Assembly (NCBI RefSeq): GCF_036226505.1
Contig: NZ_CP108484.1
Location: forward strand, 5,766,001 to 5,830,000
Origin: Kitasatospora sp. NBC_01246
GTDB taxonomy: Bacteria; Actinomycetota; Actinomycetes; Streptomycetales; Streptomycetaceae
Direction: 5' to 3'
Length of the DNA stretch: 64,000 bases
How positions within the stretch are numbered: position 1 is the first letter of the stretch; the number at the start of each line of letters is the position of its first letter. The position numbers and the translations under genes were made by a program. A model generated the notes under the pieces. The model was not told the origin of the DNA, searched no databases, and saw only the letters and a program-made list of their open reading frames with translations. This document shows positions 32,417 through 41,511 of this stretch, piece by piece.

Positions 32417-32994
32417 GGGAGGCGGACGGGGTGGGGTTCGGAGCGGACAACGTCGGAGCGGACAACGTCGGAGCGGGCAACTCCGGGGCGGGCGACGTCG
32501 GAGCTGCTTACGAGGCGGCGGCGCTGAAGGCGCACGCCGCGCTGCGCGGGGAGGGCGCCACGCTGGCGGTCGCCGAGTCGCTCACCGGCGGGCTGCTGGC
32601 GGCCGCGCTGGTCGACGTCCCCGGGGCGTCCGCGACCTTCCGCGGCTCGGTCACCGCGTACGCGACCGAGCTGAAGGCCTCGGTGCTCGGCGTCGACGAG
32701 GGGCTGCTGGCCGTGCACGGGCCGGTCCACCCGCTGGTGGCCCGGCAGATGGCCGAGGGCGTGCGCCGGCTGCTGGGGGCCACGTACGGGCTCGCGACCA
32801 CCGGAGTGGCCGGACCGGATCCGCAGGACGGACAGCCGGTGGGCACGGTACACCTCGCACTGGCCGGTCCGGGGGGAAGTCGGGTCAGTTCGCCGCGACT
32901 GTCGGGGGACCGTGCCACAATCCGTCACGGAGCGGTGACCGCCGCTCTGGAGCTGCTCGTCGGGCGGCTCCCGTCCGGTGCGTCCACGCACTGA
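32413..32994 (+). CDS. cinA: CinA C-terminal domain protein, nicotinamide-nucleotide amidase
   Basis: 193-aa stand-alone CinA/PncC domain that deamidates NMN to NaMN in pyridine nucleotide recycling; the N-terminal ADP-ribose pyrophosphatase-like domain of long CinA is absent, as usual in Streptomyces. Signatures: AESLTGGLLAAALVDVPGAS, FRGSVTAYAT and TTGVAGPDPQDGQPVGTVHLAL. The first ~30 residues are a low-complexity Gly/Ala/Asn/Asp segment made of 5-residue repeats, not part of the fold. The GTG overlaps the pgsA stop; a later start after the repeats is possible but would lose the coupling. Confidence 0.9.
   Translation: MREADGVGFGADNVGADNVGAGNSGAGDVGAAYEAAALKAHAALRGEGATLAVAESLTGGLLAAALVDVPGASATFRGSVTAYATELKASVLGVDEGLLAVHGPVHPLVARQMAEGVRRLLGATYGLATTGVAGPDPQDGQPVGTVHLALAGPGGSRVSSPRLSGDRATIRHGAVTAALELLVGRLPSGASTH
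32440..32499 (+). repeat. four tandem 15-bp units in the cinA 5' coding region
   Basis: Consensus GGAGCGGACAACGTC, the first two units identical and the last two diverged. In frame they encode GADNV-GADNV-GAGNS-GAGDV. Copy number is likely to vary between strains. Confidence 0.9.
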
Positions 32995-33377
32995 CCAGCT
33001 GCTCACCCTCGGTGCCCGCCGTACGGCCCGCACCGTCGAAGGCTCCGCCCCCGGTGTCCGGACCGGTCCGTCGGCGCAGATCTCCACCGAACCGAGATCT
33101 GCCGAACTGGCGTACGGGGATGAGGTCGACGGAGGATCGTGTTACATCGGAGGTCCTGGGGCAGAAACCAGGTGGCGAACGAGTGGCGCGGCGGTGACCC
33201 GGTGCCGCACGGAGGGTACGACGAGGTGCCCGCAGGCCGGGGTGCGACACCGAAACAGGGGAGGGGACAGCCTTGCAGCCCAGAGTGAACACGACCATGG
33301 TCCCCGCACGCGAAGCGGGCAAGGCGGTACGGTGGGGGCGTGACATCTCGATCCGCAGTCCGAGGAGGGAGGCACCG
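32995..33377 (+). other. cinA-clgR intergenic region with inverted repeat
   Basis: 383 bp without a convincing gene. It contains a perfect 8-bp inverted repeat, GCAGATCT (33076-33083) against 33095-33102 with an 11-nt spacer, and a TANNNT hexamer TACGGT about 50 nt upstream of clgR. I could not find the published ClgR box GTTCGC-N5-GCG here. Confidence 0.5.
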
Positions 33378-33746
33378 ATGATCCTGCTCCGTCGCCTACT
33401 GGGCGATGTACTGCGTCGGCAGCGCCAGCGCCAGGGCCGCACACTTCGCGAGGTGTCGGCAGCAGCCAGGGTTTCGCTCGGTTACCTCTCCGAGGTCGAG
33501 CGGGGACAGAAGGAGGCCTCCTCGGAGCTGCTCTCCGCGATCTGCGACGCACTCGACGTTCGAATGTCCGAGGTCATGCGCGAGGTCAGTGACGAACTCT
33601 CGCTCGCCGAACTTGCGGCGATGTCCAGCCTCTCCGAAGGTGAACTGCTGAGGCCGGTGCTCGAACCGGTACCGCTGCCCGCCCCCGGCAACGACCGGGC
33701 GAACCTCTCGCCCAAGGCCGCCGCGATGGACGTGGTCGCCGCCTGA
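33378..33746 (+). CDS. clgR: ClgR, transcriptional activator of clp protease genes
   Basis: 122-aa Cro/C1-type regulator. The HTH covers about residues 14-70 (LRRQRQRQGRTLREVS... SLGYLSEVERGQKEAS), nearly identical to other streptomycete ClgR proteins. It activates clpP1P2, clpC and lon in actinomycetes. Start: ATG preceded by GAGGAGGGAGG; upstream in-frame codons are unlikely to be used. The C-terminus ends Val-Ala-Ala: ClgR is itself a ClpP substrate recognised through two C-terminal alanines in S. lividans, and that degron is preserved here, giving a feedback loop. Confidence 0.95.
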   Translation: MILLRRLLGDVLRRQRQRQGRTLREVSAAARVSLGYLSEVERGQKEASSELLSAICDALDVRMSEVMREVSDELSLAELAAMSSLSEGELLRPVLEPVPLPAPGNDRANLSPKAAAMDVVAA

Positions 33747-33800
33747 CCTGGCCTCGACGCCCGGGCGCCTGGTGCCCGGGGCGAGCGAAGGAGGCCGGTC

Positions 33801-34082
33801 GTGCGGAAGGCAGCTACGACGTTCGCCGAGGCCCGAATACGGCTGGGGCAGCTGGTTCCCCGGCGTCTGCGCAGGCTTCTGCCGATGTCGGCGGGCGCTC
33901 TCGCCGGCTGGCTGGTGCTCCGGGGCCAACCCGCCGACGGGGCCGCGCTGGGGCTGCTCGCGGCCGGCGGGTGGGGGCTCGGCCTGATCCCGGTGCACGC
34001 GGACCGCTGGTCCACCGGACCGGAGCCGCGCCGAACGGGTGAGCCGAGGGCCCGGATGGAGGCAGAGCCTCCGATCGGGTGA
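33801..34082 (+). CDS. small hydrophobic-core hypothetical protein
   Basis: 93-aa predicted product starting at GTG with a good GAAGGAGG site 6 nt upstream. A basic N-terminus (ARIRLGQLVPRRLRRLLP) is followed by a moderately hydrophobic stretch at about 29-62 that could form one or two membrane segments, then a charged tail. It lies 54 bp after clgR on the same strand and ends just before a bidirectional terminator, so it may be co-transcribed with clgR. No family recognised; the ribosome site and codon pattern are the only support. Confidence 0.5.
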   Translation: MRKAATTFAEARIRLGQLVPRRLRRLLPMSAGALAGWLVLRGQPADGAALGLLAAGGWGLGLIPVHADRWSTGPEPRRTGEPRARMEAEPPIG

Positions 34083-34097
34083 GCGCAGTGATGCGGT

Positions 34098-34137
34098 GCG
34101 AAGGCCGCGAGGTGGTTCTCCGCCTCGCGGCCTTCGC
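34098..34137. terminator. bidirectional terminator between the clgR unit and lhr
   Basis: Perfect 15-bp inverted repeat (34098-34112 against 34123-34137) with a 10-nt loop between convergent units. Confidence 0.85.
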
Positions 34138-34182
34138 CGTGCCCGGCGGCGGGCGCCCGCCGTTCCCCGGGCCCGGGGCGGG

Positions 34183-37100
34183 TCAGGGCCGCAGCCGCAG
34201 GCCCCGTGGGGTGGGGTGGAAGCCGGCCTCCTCCAGGGCGGCGCCGAGCGGGGAGCCGAGCGCGGGCACGCCGTTGGCCCGCTCGACGGTGACGCTGCCG
34301 AGCGCCCCCGCGCGGACCGCCGAGGCCAGCGCGGCCGTCGCGGCGGCGAGGGTGGCCTCGTCCTCGGGCCAGGCCAGCAGGGACTTGCCGCCCCGCTCGA
34401 TGTAGAGGCCCAGCTCGCCGTCGACCAGCACCACCAGGGCGCCGGCCTTGCGGCCGGGGCGGTGCGCCCTGGCCTCCCGGGCCTCCTTGGTCTCCTTCGG
34501 CGCCTCCCCGGCCGCGGTGGCCCGCTCGGCACCGGGTGCCGCAGTGCCCGGCGGGTCGGGCCAGGGCAGCGCGGCGCCGTAGGCGTTCGCCGGGTCGGCG
34601 GCGGCCAGGACCAGCACCTGCGGGGGCTCGGCCGCCGGACCGGCCGGCCACTCGGCGGCCCGGGCCCGCTCCAGCCGCCCGCTGACGGACCGCAGCCGGT
34701 CGGCGGCGCCGTCCATGGCGAACTGGGCGCCGCCCAGCCCCTCCACGAAGTACCCCCGGCGGGCCCGGCCGCGCTCCTCCATCGCGGCGAGCACCCGGTA
34801 CACCCCGGCGAAGCCGCCCGGGATCCGCTCGGCCGCCACCGCGCCCCGGGTCAGCAGGCCGTGCCGGTCCAGCAGGCTCTGGGCCTGGGTGGTGGCCCGC
34901 ACCGTCGGGTCGGCGTCGAAGGCGGGCAGCAGCGACCAGCGCCCGGCCACCGTCGGCGGTCCGCCGCGCAGCGTGCCGCCGGCCCGGCCGAAGGCCCGGC
35001 CGGCGCCGCCGTAGCGCCCGCGCGGGGTGGCCCGGGGCACCCGGTGGGCGGTCGCGCCGGCCGTCCGGCCGGAGCCGAGCAGGGCCCGCAGCGGGGCGAG
35101 GGTGTCGTTGCTGACATACCCGGCCCAGACCAGGTCCCAGAGGGCCTCGACGACCTCGTTCTCGGGGGTGTCGGGGAGCTGGGCGACCAGCTGGCGGAAG
35201 AAGAGCCCGTAGCCGCCGGCCAGGGCCTCCAGCAGCGCGGTGTGCACGGGTGTGACGGCGGGCGGGACGGGCTCCGGACGCAGCAGGTGGGCGTGCTCGG
35301 CGAGGTGCAGGCCGATCCAGCCGTCCTTGCCGGGCAGGGCGCCGGCACCGGACCAGCCGATCTCACCGGCGGCCATCAACTCGTCCAGCAGGCCGGGGGA
35401 GTAGTCCGCGAGCCGGGCCGGGAGGATCAGCCGCTCCAGGGCGGAGGCGGGCAGGGCGGTGCCCTGGAGCTGCTCGACCACCCGGAGCAGGCCGTCCGGG
35501 CCGCGCAGCCGGTGGCCGGCCAGTCGCTGCCACTGCGGGAGGAAGGCGGCCAGGGCGCGCGGCGGGACGGCCTCGACCTCCTGGCGCAGGGCGGCCAGCG
35601 AACGGCGGCGCAGTCGGCGTAGCACCTCGGCGTCGCACCACTCGACGGTGGCGGGGTGGCCGTCGGTGGAGGCGGGGCGTGCGGCGTCCGGCACGAGGGG
35701 GTGGGCGTCGGGCGGGCGGAACTCGCCCTGGACCAGCCGCCCGGCGGCGGTGAGGCGCTGCAGGGTGCCGGCGACCACCGCGCTGCCGAGGCCGAAGCGG
35801 GCGGCGGCCTCGGCGGCGGTGAACGGGCCGTGGGTGCGGGCGTACCGGGCGAGGAGGTCGCCCAGCGGGTCCTTGACCGGCTCGGTGAAGGCCTCCGGGA
35901 CGCCGACCGGCAGGGGGGTGCCCAGGGCGTCGCGCAGCCGCCCGGCGTCCTCGACGGCGGCCCAGCGCTGCTCGCCGGCGATCCGGACCGCGATCACCCG
36001 GCGGGTGGCTTCGAGCTCCAGGGCCCAGAGCGGTTCGGCGCCGCGGGCGGTCAGCTCGGCCTCGGTGAGCGGACCGAGCAGCCGCAGGGCGTCGGCGACG
36101 CCCTCGGCGTCCTTGACCCGGCGCTCGGGGGTGAGCCGCTGGAGCTCCGCCTCCAGCTCGGCCAGGACCTGCGGGTCGAGCAGCTCGCGCAGCTCGGCCT
36201 GGCCGAGCAGCTCGGACAGCAGCCGGGAGTCCAGCGCGAGGGCGGCGGCCCGGCGCTCGGCGAGCGGGGAGTCCCCCTCGTAGAGGAACTGGGCGACGTA
36301 GCCGAAGAGCAGCGAGCGGGCGAACGGGGAGGGCTCGGGCGTGGTGACCTCGACCAGGCGCACGGCGCGCGATTCGAGGTCCCGCATCAGCTCGACCAGG
36401 CCGGGGACGTCGAAGACGTCCTGGAGGCACTCCCGGACGGCCTCCAGGACGATCGGGAACGAGCCGTACTCCGAGGCGACCTCCAGGAGCTGCGCGGATC
36501 GCTGGCGCTGCTGCCAGAGCGGGGTGCGCTTGCCCGGGCTGCGCCGGGGGAGCAGCAGGGCGCGGCCGGCGCACTCGCGGAAGCGGGAGGCGAACAGGGC
36601 GGAGCCGCCGACCTGGTCGGTGACGAGCTGTTCGATCTCGCCGGAGTCGAACAGGGCGGCGTCGGCGCCGACCGGGGCGTCGTCCGGCGCCGGCTGCTCC
36701 ACCGGGAAGTCGAGCAGGTCGGCGTCGGGGAGGCGGAGCACGATGCCGTCGTCGGCGTGCATGACCTGGGGGTCCAGACCGTGCTTCTCCCGCAGCCGGG
36801 CGCCGATCGCGAGCGCCCAGGGCGCGTGCACCTGGGCGCCGAACGGGGAGTGGATGACGATCCGCCAGTCGCCGAGCTCGTCGCGGAAGCGCTCGACCAC
36901 GATGGTGCGGTCGTCCGGGAGGTGGCCGCAGGCGGCGCGCTGCTCGGTGAGGTAGCCGAGGAGGTTCCCGGCGGCCCAGTCGTCCAGGCCGGCCTGCCGG
37001 AGCCGGGCGGTGGCGGCGGCGGGCTCCAGCGCGCCCAGCTCGCGGGTGAACGCGCCGAGCGCGCGGCCGAGTTCGAGCGGGCGGCCGAGGGTGTCGCCCT

Positions 37101-38970
37101 TCCAGAACGGGAGCCGGCCGGGGACCCCGGGCGCGGGGGTGACCAGCACCTTGTCGTGGGTGATCTCCTCGATCCGCCAGGAGGTGGTGCCGAGGGTGAA
37201 GACGTCCCCGACGCGCGACTCGTAGACCATCTCCTCGTCCAGCTCGCCCACCCGGCGGCCGCCGGTGCCCTTGCGGCCGGCCTTGGAGTCGGCCGCCTCG
37301 GAGCCGGCGATGAAGACGCCGAACAGGCCGCGGTCGGGGATCGTGCCGCCGGAGGTGACGGCGAGCCGCTGGGCACCGGGACGGCCGGTGACGGTACCGG
37401 CCACCCGGTCCCAGACCAGGCGGGGGCGGAGTTCGGCGAAGGCGTCCGAGGGGTAGCGGCCGGCCAGCATGTCCAGCACGGCGTCGAAGGCGGACTGCGG
37501 CAGGGTGGCGAACGGCGCGGCCCGGCGGACCAGTGCGAGCAGGTCGTCCACCGGCCAGGTGTCCAGCGCCGTCATGGCGACGAGCTGCTGGGCGAGCACG
37601 TCCAGCGGGTTGCGCGGGATGCGCAGCGCCTCGATCCGGCCGGCCCGCATCCGCTCGGTGACCACGGCGGACTGCACCAGGTCCCCCCGGTACTTGGGGA
37701 AGAAGACGCCGGTGGAGACGGCGCCGACCTGGTGGCCGGCCCGGCCGACCCGCTGGAGGCCGGAGGCGACCGAGGGCGGTGACTCGACCTGGACGACCAG
37801 CTCGACGGCGCCCATGTCGATGCCGAGCTCCAGGCTGGAGGTGGCGACCACGGCGGGCAGCCGGCCGGCCTTCAGCTCCTCCTCGACCAGGGCGCGCTGC
37901 TCCTTGGAGACCGAGCCGTGGTGGGCGCGGGCGATCACCGGCGGGGCGCCCCTGGCGACGCCGGACTCGGCCATCACCTGGGCGGGCGCGTGCGCCTCGG
38001 GGAGCGGCTCGCCGGCGGCTCGCTCGTAGGCGATCTCGTTCAGCCGGTTGCAGAGCCGCTCGGCGAGCCGGCGGGAGTTGGCGAAGACGATGGTCGAGCG
38101 GTGGGCCTGGACGAGGTCGACGATCCGCTCCTCGACGTGCGGCCAGATCGAGGCTCCGCCGCTCTGCCGGTCGGTGTCGCCGCCGGTGGCGGGGGCGGGC
38201 GGCAGGTCGTCGAGGTCGGGGACGGGGACGACCACCGAGAGGTCGAACTCCTTGGCACCGGCGGGCTGGACGACGGTGGCACCGCGCCGCGGGCTGAGGT
38301 AGCGGGCCACCTCCTCGACCGGCCGGACGGTGGCGGAGAGGCCGATCCGGCGGGCCGGGTGCTCCAGCAGTTCGTCCAGCCGCTCCAGGGAGAGCGCCAG
38401 ATGGGCGCCGCGCTTGGTGCCGGCCACGGCGTGTACCTCGTCCAGGATCACCGTGTCGATGCCGCGCAGGGCCTCCCGGGCGGCGGAGGTGAGCAGCAGG
38501 AAGAGCGACTCGGGGGTGGTGATCAGGATGTCCGGCGGGTGGGTGGTGAAGCGGCGCCGGTCGGCGGCGGGGGTGTCGCCGGAGCGGATGCCGACCTGGA
38601 CGTCCGGCTCGGGCAGGCCGAGCCGGACGGCGGCCTGGCGCAGGCCCGCCAGTGGAGAGCGCAGGTTCCGCTCGACGTCGACGGCGAGGGCCTTGAGCGG
38701 CGAGATGTAGAGGACCCGGCAGCGGCGCTTCGGCTCGGCGGGGGGCGGGGTGCTGCTCAGGCGGTCCAGCGCGGAGAGGAAGGCGGCCAGCGTCTTGCCG
38801 GAGCCGGTGGGGGCCACCACCAGGACGTCCGTCCCGCCGGCGATGGCCTGCCAGGCCTCGGCCTGGGCGGTGGTGGGCGCGTGGAAGGCGCCCGAGAACC
38901 ACGCCCGGGTGGCCGGGGCGAATCCGGCCAGCGGGTCGGCGGGCGGCTGGGGGTGGGTCTTCGGCGCCAT
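34183..38970 (-). CDS. lhr: Lhr-family ATP-dependent helicase (long form)
   Basis: 1,595-aa superfamily 2 helicase, the long Lhr type of actinobacteria and enterobacteria implicated in nucleic-acid repair. Motif I APTGSGKT lies near residue 53, motif II is DEVH in VILDEVHAV, and further motifs TTPESL, SLELGIDMG (motif V region) and QRVGRAGH (motif VI) are in order. The ~700 C-terminal residues correspond to the winged-helix/DEAD-associated region and the Lhr-CTD. The product is a few percent longer than typical Lhr, with disordered linkers. It is transcribed alone, convergent with the clgR unit and divergent from the subtilase gene. Confidence 0.93.
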   Translation of the reverse strand: MAPKTHPQPPADPLAGFAPATRAWFSGAFHAPTTAQAEAWQAIAGGTDVLVVAPTGSGKTLAAFLSALDRLSSTPPPAEPKRRCRVLYISPLKALAVDVERNLRSPLAGLRQAAVRLGLPEPDVQVGIRSGDTPAADRRRFTTHPPDILITTPESLFLLLTSAAREALRGIDTVILDEVHAVAGTKRGAHLALSLERLDELLEHPARRIGLSATVRPVEEVARYLSPRRGATVVQPAGAKEFDLSVVVPVPDLDDLPPAPATGGDTDRQSGGASIWPHVEERIVDLVQAHRSTIVFANSRRLAERLCNRLNEIAYERAAGEPLPEAHAPAQVMAESGVARGAPPVIARAHHGSVSKEQRALVEEELKAGRLPAVVATSSLELGIDMGAVELVVQVESPPSVASGLQRVGRAGHQVGAVSTGVFFPKYRGDLVQSAVVTERMRAGRIEALRIPRNPLDVLAQQLVAMTALDTWPVDDLLALVRRAAPFATLPQSAFDAVLDMLAGRYPSDAFAELRPRLVWDRVAGTVTGRPGAQRLAVTSGGTIPDRGLFGVFIAGSEAADSKAGRKGTGGRRVGELDEEMVYESRVGDVFTLGTTSWRIEEITHDKVLVTPAPGVPGRLPFWKGDTLGRPLELGRALGAFTRELGALEPAAATARLRQAGLDDWAAGNLLGYLTEQRAACGHLPDDRTIVVERFRDELGDWRIVIHSPFGAQVHAPWALAIGARLREKHGLDPQVMHADDGIVLRLPDADLLDFPVEQPAPDDAPVGADAALFDSGEIEQLVTDQVGGSALFASRFRECAGRALLLPRRSPGKRTPLWQQRQRSAQLLEVASEYGSFPIVLEAVRECLQDVFDVPGLVELMRDLESRAVRLVEVTTPEPSPFARSLLFGYVAQFLYEGDSPLAERRAAALALDSRLLSELLGQAELRELLDPQVLAELEAELQRLTPERRVKDAEGVADALRLLGPLTEAELTARGAEPLWALELEATRRVIAVRIAGEQRWAAVEDAGRLRDALGTPLPVGVPEAFTEPVKDPLGDLLARYARTHGPFTAAEAAARFGLGSAVVAGTLQRLTAAGRLVQGEFRPPDAHPLVPDAARPASTDGHPATVEWCDAEVLRRLRRRSLAALRQEVEAVPPRALAAFLPQWQRLAGHRLRGPDGLLRVVEQLQGTALPASALERLILPARLADYSPGLLDELMAAGEIGWSGAGALPGKDGWIGLHLAEHAHLLRPEPVPPAVTPVHTALLEALAGGYGLFFRQLVAQLPDTPENEVVEALWDLVWAGYVSNDTLAPLRALLGSGRTAGATAHRVPRATPRGRYGGAGRAFGRAGGTLRGGPPTVAGRWSLLPAFDADPTVRATTQAQSLLDRHGLLTRGAVAAERIPGGFAGVYRVLAAMEERGRARRGYFVEGLGGAQFAMDGAADRLRSVSGRLERARAAEWPAGPAAEPPQVLVLAAADPANAYGAALPWPDPPGTAAPGAERATAAGEAPKETKEAREARAHRPGRKAGALVVLVDGELGLYIERGGKSLLAWPEDEATLAAATAALASAVRAGALGSVTVERANGVPALGSPLGAALEEAGFHPTPRGLRLRP

Positions 38971-39287
38971 GCCCCCATGGTGCCGGGTAGCACTGACAAG
39001 GGGCGGGTGGAGGCGGCGGCGCCGGTCGGCCGGGGCGTCGCGAGGGCGGGGCGTTGCGGGGCCGGGGCGTCGCGGGGCCGGGGCGTCGCGGGGCCGGGTC
39101 GGGGTGCCGGGCCGTCGCGAAGTCGGGGCAGGAGGGGGCAGGAGGGGTCGGGAGGGTCACCGGAAAGGCAGAAAGGATAATCCGCTCATATGGTGATAAT
39201 TCAGACCCCTGATCCTCTCGTGGCATCGGACCGCCGGTGATCGCCGGACCCCCGCGGCCACCGGGACCGACGAGCGGAGACCGTGCG
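38971..39287. other. lhr-subtilase divergent intergenic region
   Basis: 317 bp. From about 39029 to 39100 there is a GC-only tandem repeat of a ~16-nt unit (consensus CGGGGCGTCGCGGGGC), then imperfect GGGCAGGAGGG repeats. From 39165 to 39205 comes an unusually AT-rich island with two GATAAT hexamers (39176-39181, 39195-39200) that look like -10 boxes for the subtilase gene. Confidence 0.6.
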
Positions 39288-40829
39288 ATGGCGCAGGCGC
39301 ACCCGGCCGGCAGCGGTCCCGTGCAGGTCCCCCGGCGCCGTACCCGGGGCCCGGTCCGCGCACTGCTCGCGATGCTGCTCACCGCGCTGGTGGTCGGCGG
39401 CGCCGTCCCGTACGTGGCCGGGCCCGGGCGGGAGTACTTCAGCTACCTGGTGCTGGCCGAGCGGCAGGACGCGTCCGGCGCCGCCCGGGCCGGTGCCGAG
39501 GCGCGTGCCGCCGGCGGGCAGGTCGTCCAGGAGTACCCCCAGATCGGGGCGGTCCTCGCGTACGCCGCCGGCGGCTTCGCCGACAAGGTCCGGGACCGGC
39601 CCGGAGTGGCCGCGGTGGGCGCCACCCGGACCTCACCGGTGCCGAGCCCGCCCCGCCCGCTGGACGGCGCCGGCGACTTCGGCGCCGGGGCCGGGGCCGG
39701 CGGCGACCGGGCGGGGTCGGACAGCGCGGACGACGCCACCCCCACCGTGGCCGACCCGGGCGAGCGCGACGCCTGGAACCTCGCGATGCTCGGCAGCGGC
39801 GGCGGCCCGTCCGCCGACACCACCGCCACCCTGCTGCGCGGTCCCGGCACCGGACCGGGCGCCCCCTCCGCCGACGCGCTGCGCCGGGTGCTGGTCGCCG
39901 TGCTCGACTCGGGCGTCGACGACACCCATCCGGACCTGCGCGCGGCCGTGGACCCGAAGAGCTCCGCCTCCTGCGCGGACGGCCGCCCGGACGCCCGGAC
40001 CGGCGCCTGGCGGCCCGACCCCGGGGTCGGCGAGAGCGGCCACGGCACGCATGTCGCCGGGATCGTCGGCGCGGCCCGGGACGGCCACGGCGTCAGCGGC
40101 GTTGCCCCAGGGGCCCGGATCGCCGCCGTCCGGCTGCTCGGGCCGCTGGGGCAGTACTACGCGGAGAACATCGTCTGCGGCATGCTCTGGGCCGCCGACC
40201 ACGGTGCCAAGGCGATCAACAACAGCTACTTCGCCGACCCCTGGAAGTACAACTGCCCGGAGGACGGCGACCAGGCCGCGCTGACCGCCGCCGTCGCCCG
40301 GGCCGTCGACTACGCCCGGCGCAAGGGGGCGGTGGTGGTGGCCTCGGCCGGCAACGACGGGCAGGACCTCGGGGCCGCCCGCACCGACGACCGCAGCCCC
40401 AACGACCGGAGCTCCGGCCCGGCCCGGACCCGCTACGTCGGGACGGAGTGCGTCCGGCTCCCCGGCGAACTCCCCGGGGTGGTCACGGTGACCGCCGTCA
40501 ACCGGGACGGCCACCCGTCCGCCTACTCCAACTTCGGGCGCGGCAGGGTCTCGCTGGCCGCCCCCGGCGGAGACCCGGACGGCGGCCCGCAGGGGGCGGT
40601 GGTCTCCGACTGGCCCGGCGGCCAGTACGCCGCGCTGGCCGGCACCTCGATGGCCGCGGCCCATGTGACCGGCGCGGTGGCGGTGGCCGCCGCGCTGCAC
40701 CCGGACTGGGACTCGGACCGGCTCGCGACCCTGCTGGCCACCACCGCGGCCGCCGCCTGCCCGCCCGGCCCGTACGCCTGCGGCGACCGCCAGTACTACG
40801 GCGCGGGGACGCTCGCGCTGCCGCACTGA
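39288..40829 (+). CDS. secreted S8-family serine protease (subtilase)
   Basis: 513-aa protease with a basic N-terminus and one hydrophobic export/anchor helix at about 23-45. A propeptide-like region follows (46-200). The catalytic domain has Asp207 (VAVLDSGVD), His252 (GHGTHVAG), oxyanion Asn356 (SAGND) and Ser454 (GTSMAAAHV). Four or more Cys in the catalytic domain suggest disulfides outside the cell. It resembles mycosin-type and other actinobacterial subtilases, but there is no C-terminal membrane helix and no type VII secretion gene nearby, so it is not called MycP. Start: ATG with a weak GAGCGGAGA site. Confidence 0.9.
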   Translation: MAQAHPAGSGPVQVPRRRTRGPVRALLAMLLTALVVGGAVPYVAGPGREYFSYLVLAERQDASGAARAGAEARAAGGQVVQEYPQIGAVLAYAAGGFADKVRDRPGVAAVGATRTSPVPSPPRPLDGAGDFGAGAGAGGDRAGSDSADDATPTVADPGERDAWNLAMLGSGGGPSADTTATLLRGPGTGPGAPSADALRRVLVAVLDSGVDDTHPDLRAAVDPKSSASCADGRPDARTGAWRPDPGVGESGHGTHVAGIVGAARDGHGVSGVAPGARIAAVRLLGPLGQYYAENIVCGMLWAADHGAKAINNSYFADPWKYNCPEDGDQAALTAAVARAVDYARRKGAVVVASAGNDGQDLGAARTDDRSPNDRSSGPARTRYVGTECVRLPGELPGVVTVTAVNRDGHPSAYSNFGRGRVSLAAPGGDPDGGPQGAVVSDWPGGQYAALAGTSMAAAHVTGAVAVAAALHPDWDSDRLATLLATTAAAACPPGPYACGDRQYYGAGTLALPH

Positions 40830-40924
40830 GCGGGCGGGGCCTGCGCCGAGCGGCGGGCCCGCGCCGGGCTGGGGGCCGCCGAAAATCGGGTGACGGGCGC
40901 CGCGCCGTGGGCGAGGATCGGGGG

Positions 40925-41479
40925 ATGACCGTCCACCTCACCACCGAGCGGCTGGTGCTGCGCCGCTTCACCCCCGCCGACGTCGACCACCTGGTGGAGC
41001 TGGACGGCGACCCCGAGGTGATGCGCCACCTCACCGGCGGCCGGGCCACCCCGCGCGAGGTGGTCGAGCGGGAGCTGCTGCCGCTCTACTTCGACCACTA
41101 CCGGCGGTACGGCGACCTCGGCTGGTGGGCCGCCGAGGAGCGGGCCGGCGGGGCCTTCCTGGGCTGGTTCGAGTTCCGCCCGACGGACCGGCGGGACCGC
41201 GGCGAGGTCGAGCTCGGCTACCGGCTGCGCCGGCCGGCCTGGGGCCGCGGCTACGCCACCGAGGGGGCCCGGGCGCTGATCCGCCGGGGCTTCAGCGAGC
41301 TCGGCGTGCGCCGGGTGGTGGCGTACACGATGACGGTCAACCGCGGCTCGCGGCGGGTGATGGAGAAGGCCGGGCTCCACTTCGTCCGGACCTTCCACGA
41401 GGAGTACCCGGAGGCGATCCCGGGCTCGGAGCACGGGGAGGTCGAGTACGCGCTGGAGGCGGCCGACTGGACGCCCTGA
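40925..41479 (+). CDS. GNAT-family N-acetyltransferase (RimJ-type)
   Basis: 184-aa acetyltransferase. Begins TTERLVLRRFTPAD, the RimJ/RimL-like entry, and has the acetyl-CoA loop RPAWGRGYATEGARAL near residue 105 and a C-terminal NRGSRRVMEKAGLHFVRT strand-helix. Substrate cannot be told: it may be a protein N-terminus or a small amine/antibiotic. Gap to the next gene is 32 bp. Start ATG lies 6 nt after a GAGGAT hexamer with no Shine-Dalgarno, so it may be leaderless. Confidence 0.88.
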   Translation: MTVHLTTERLVLRRFTPADVDHLVELDGDPEVMRHLTGGRATPREVVERELLPLYFDHYRRYGDLGWWAAEERAGGAFLGWFEFRPTDRRDRGEVELGYRLRRPAWGRGYATEGARALIRRGFSELGVRRVVAYTMTVNRGSRRVMEKAGLHFVRTFHEEYPEAIPGSEHGEVEYALEAADWTP

Positions 41480-41498
41480 AGCCTCCGGTCCGGTCCGG

Positions 41499-41504
41499 GA
41501 TACT
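41499..41504 (+). promoter_or_regulatory. -10 element of the DUF3046 gene (leaderless)
   Basis: GATACT, exactly 7 nt before the ATG at 41512, with no ribosome binding site between. Confidence 0.45.
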
Positions 41505-41511
41505 GGTGGGC

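Noticed and set aside
39288..40829. Calling the subtilase a mycosin (MycP) of a type VII secretion system.
   Set aside because: There is no C-terminal membrane helix and no ecc/esx gene nearby.
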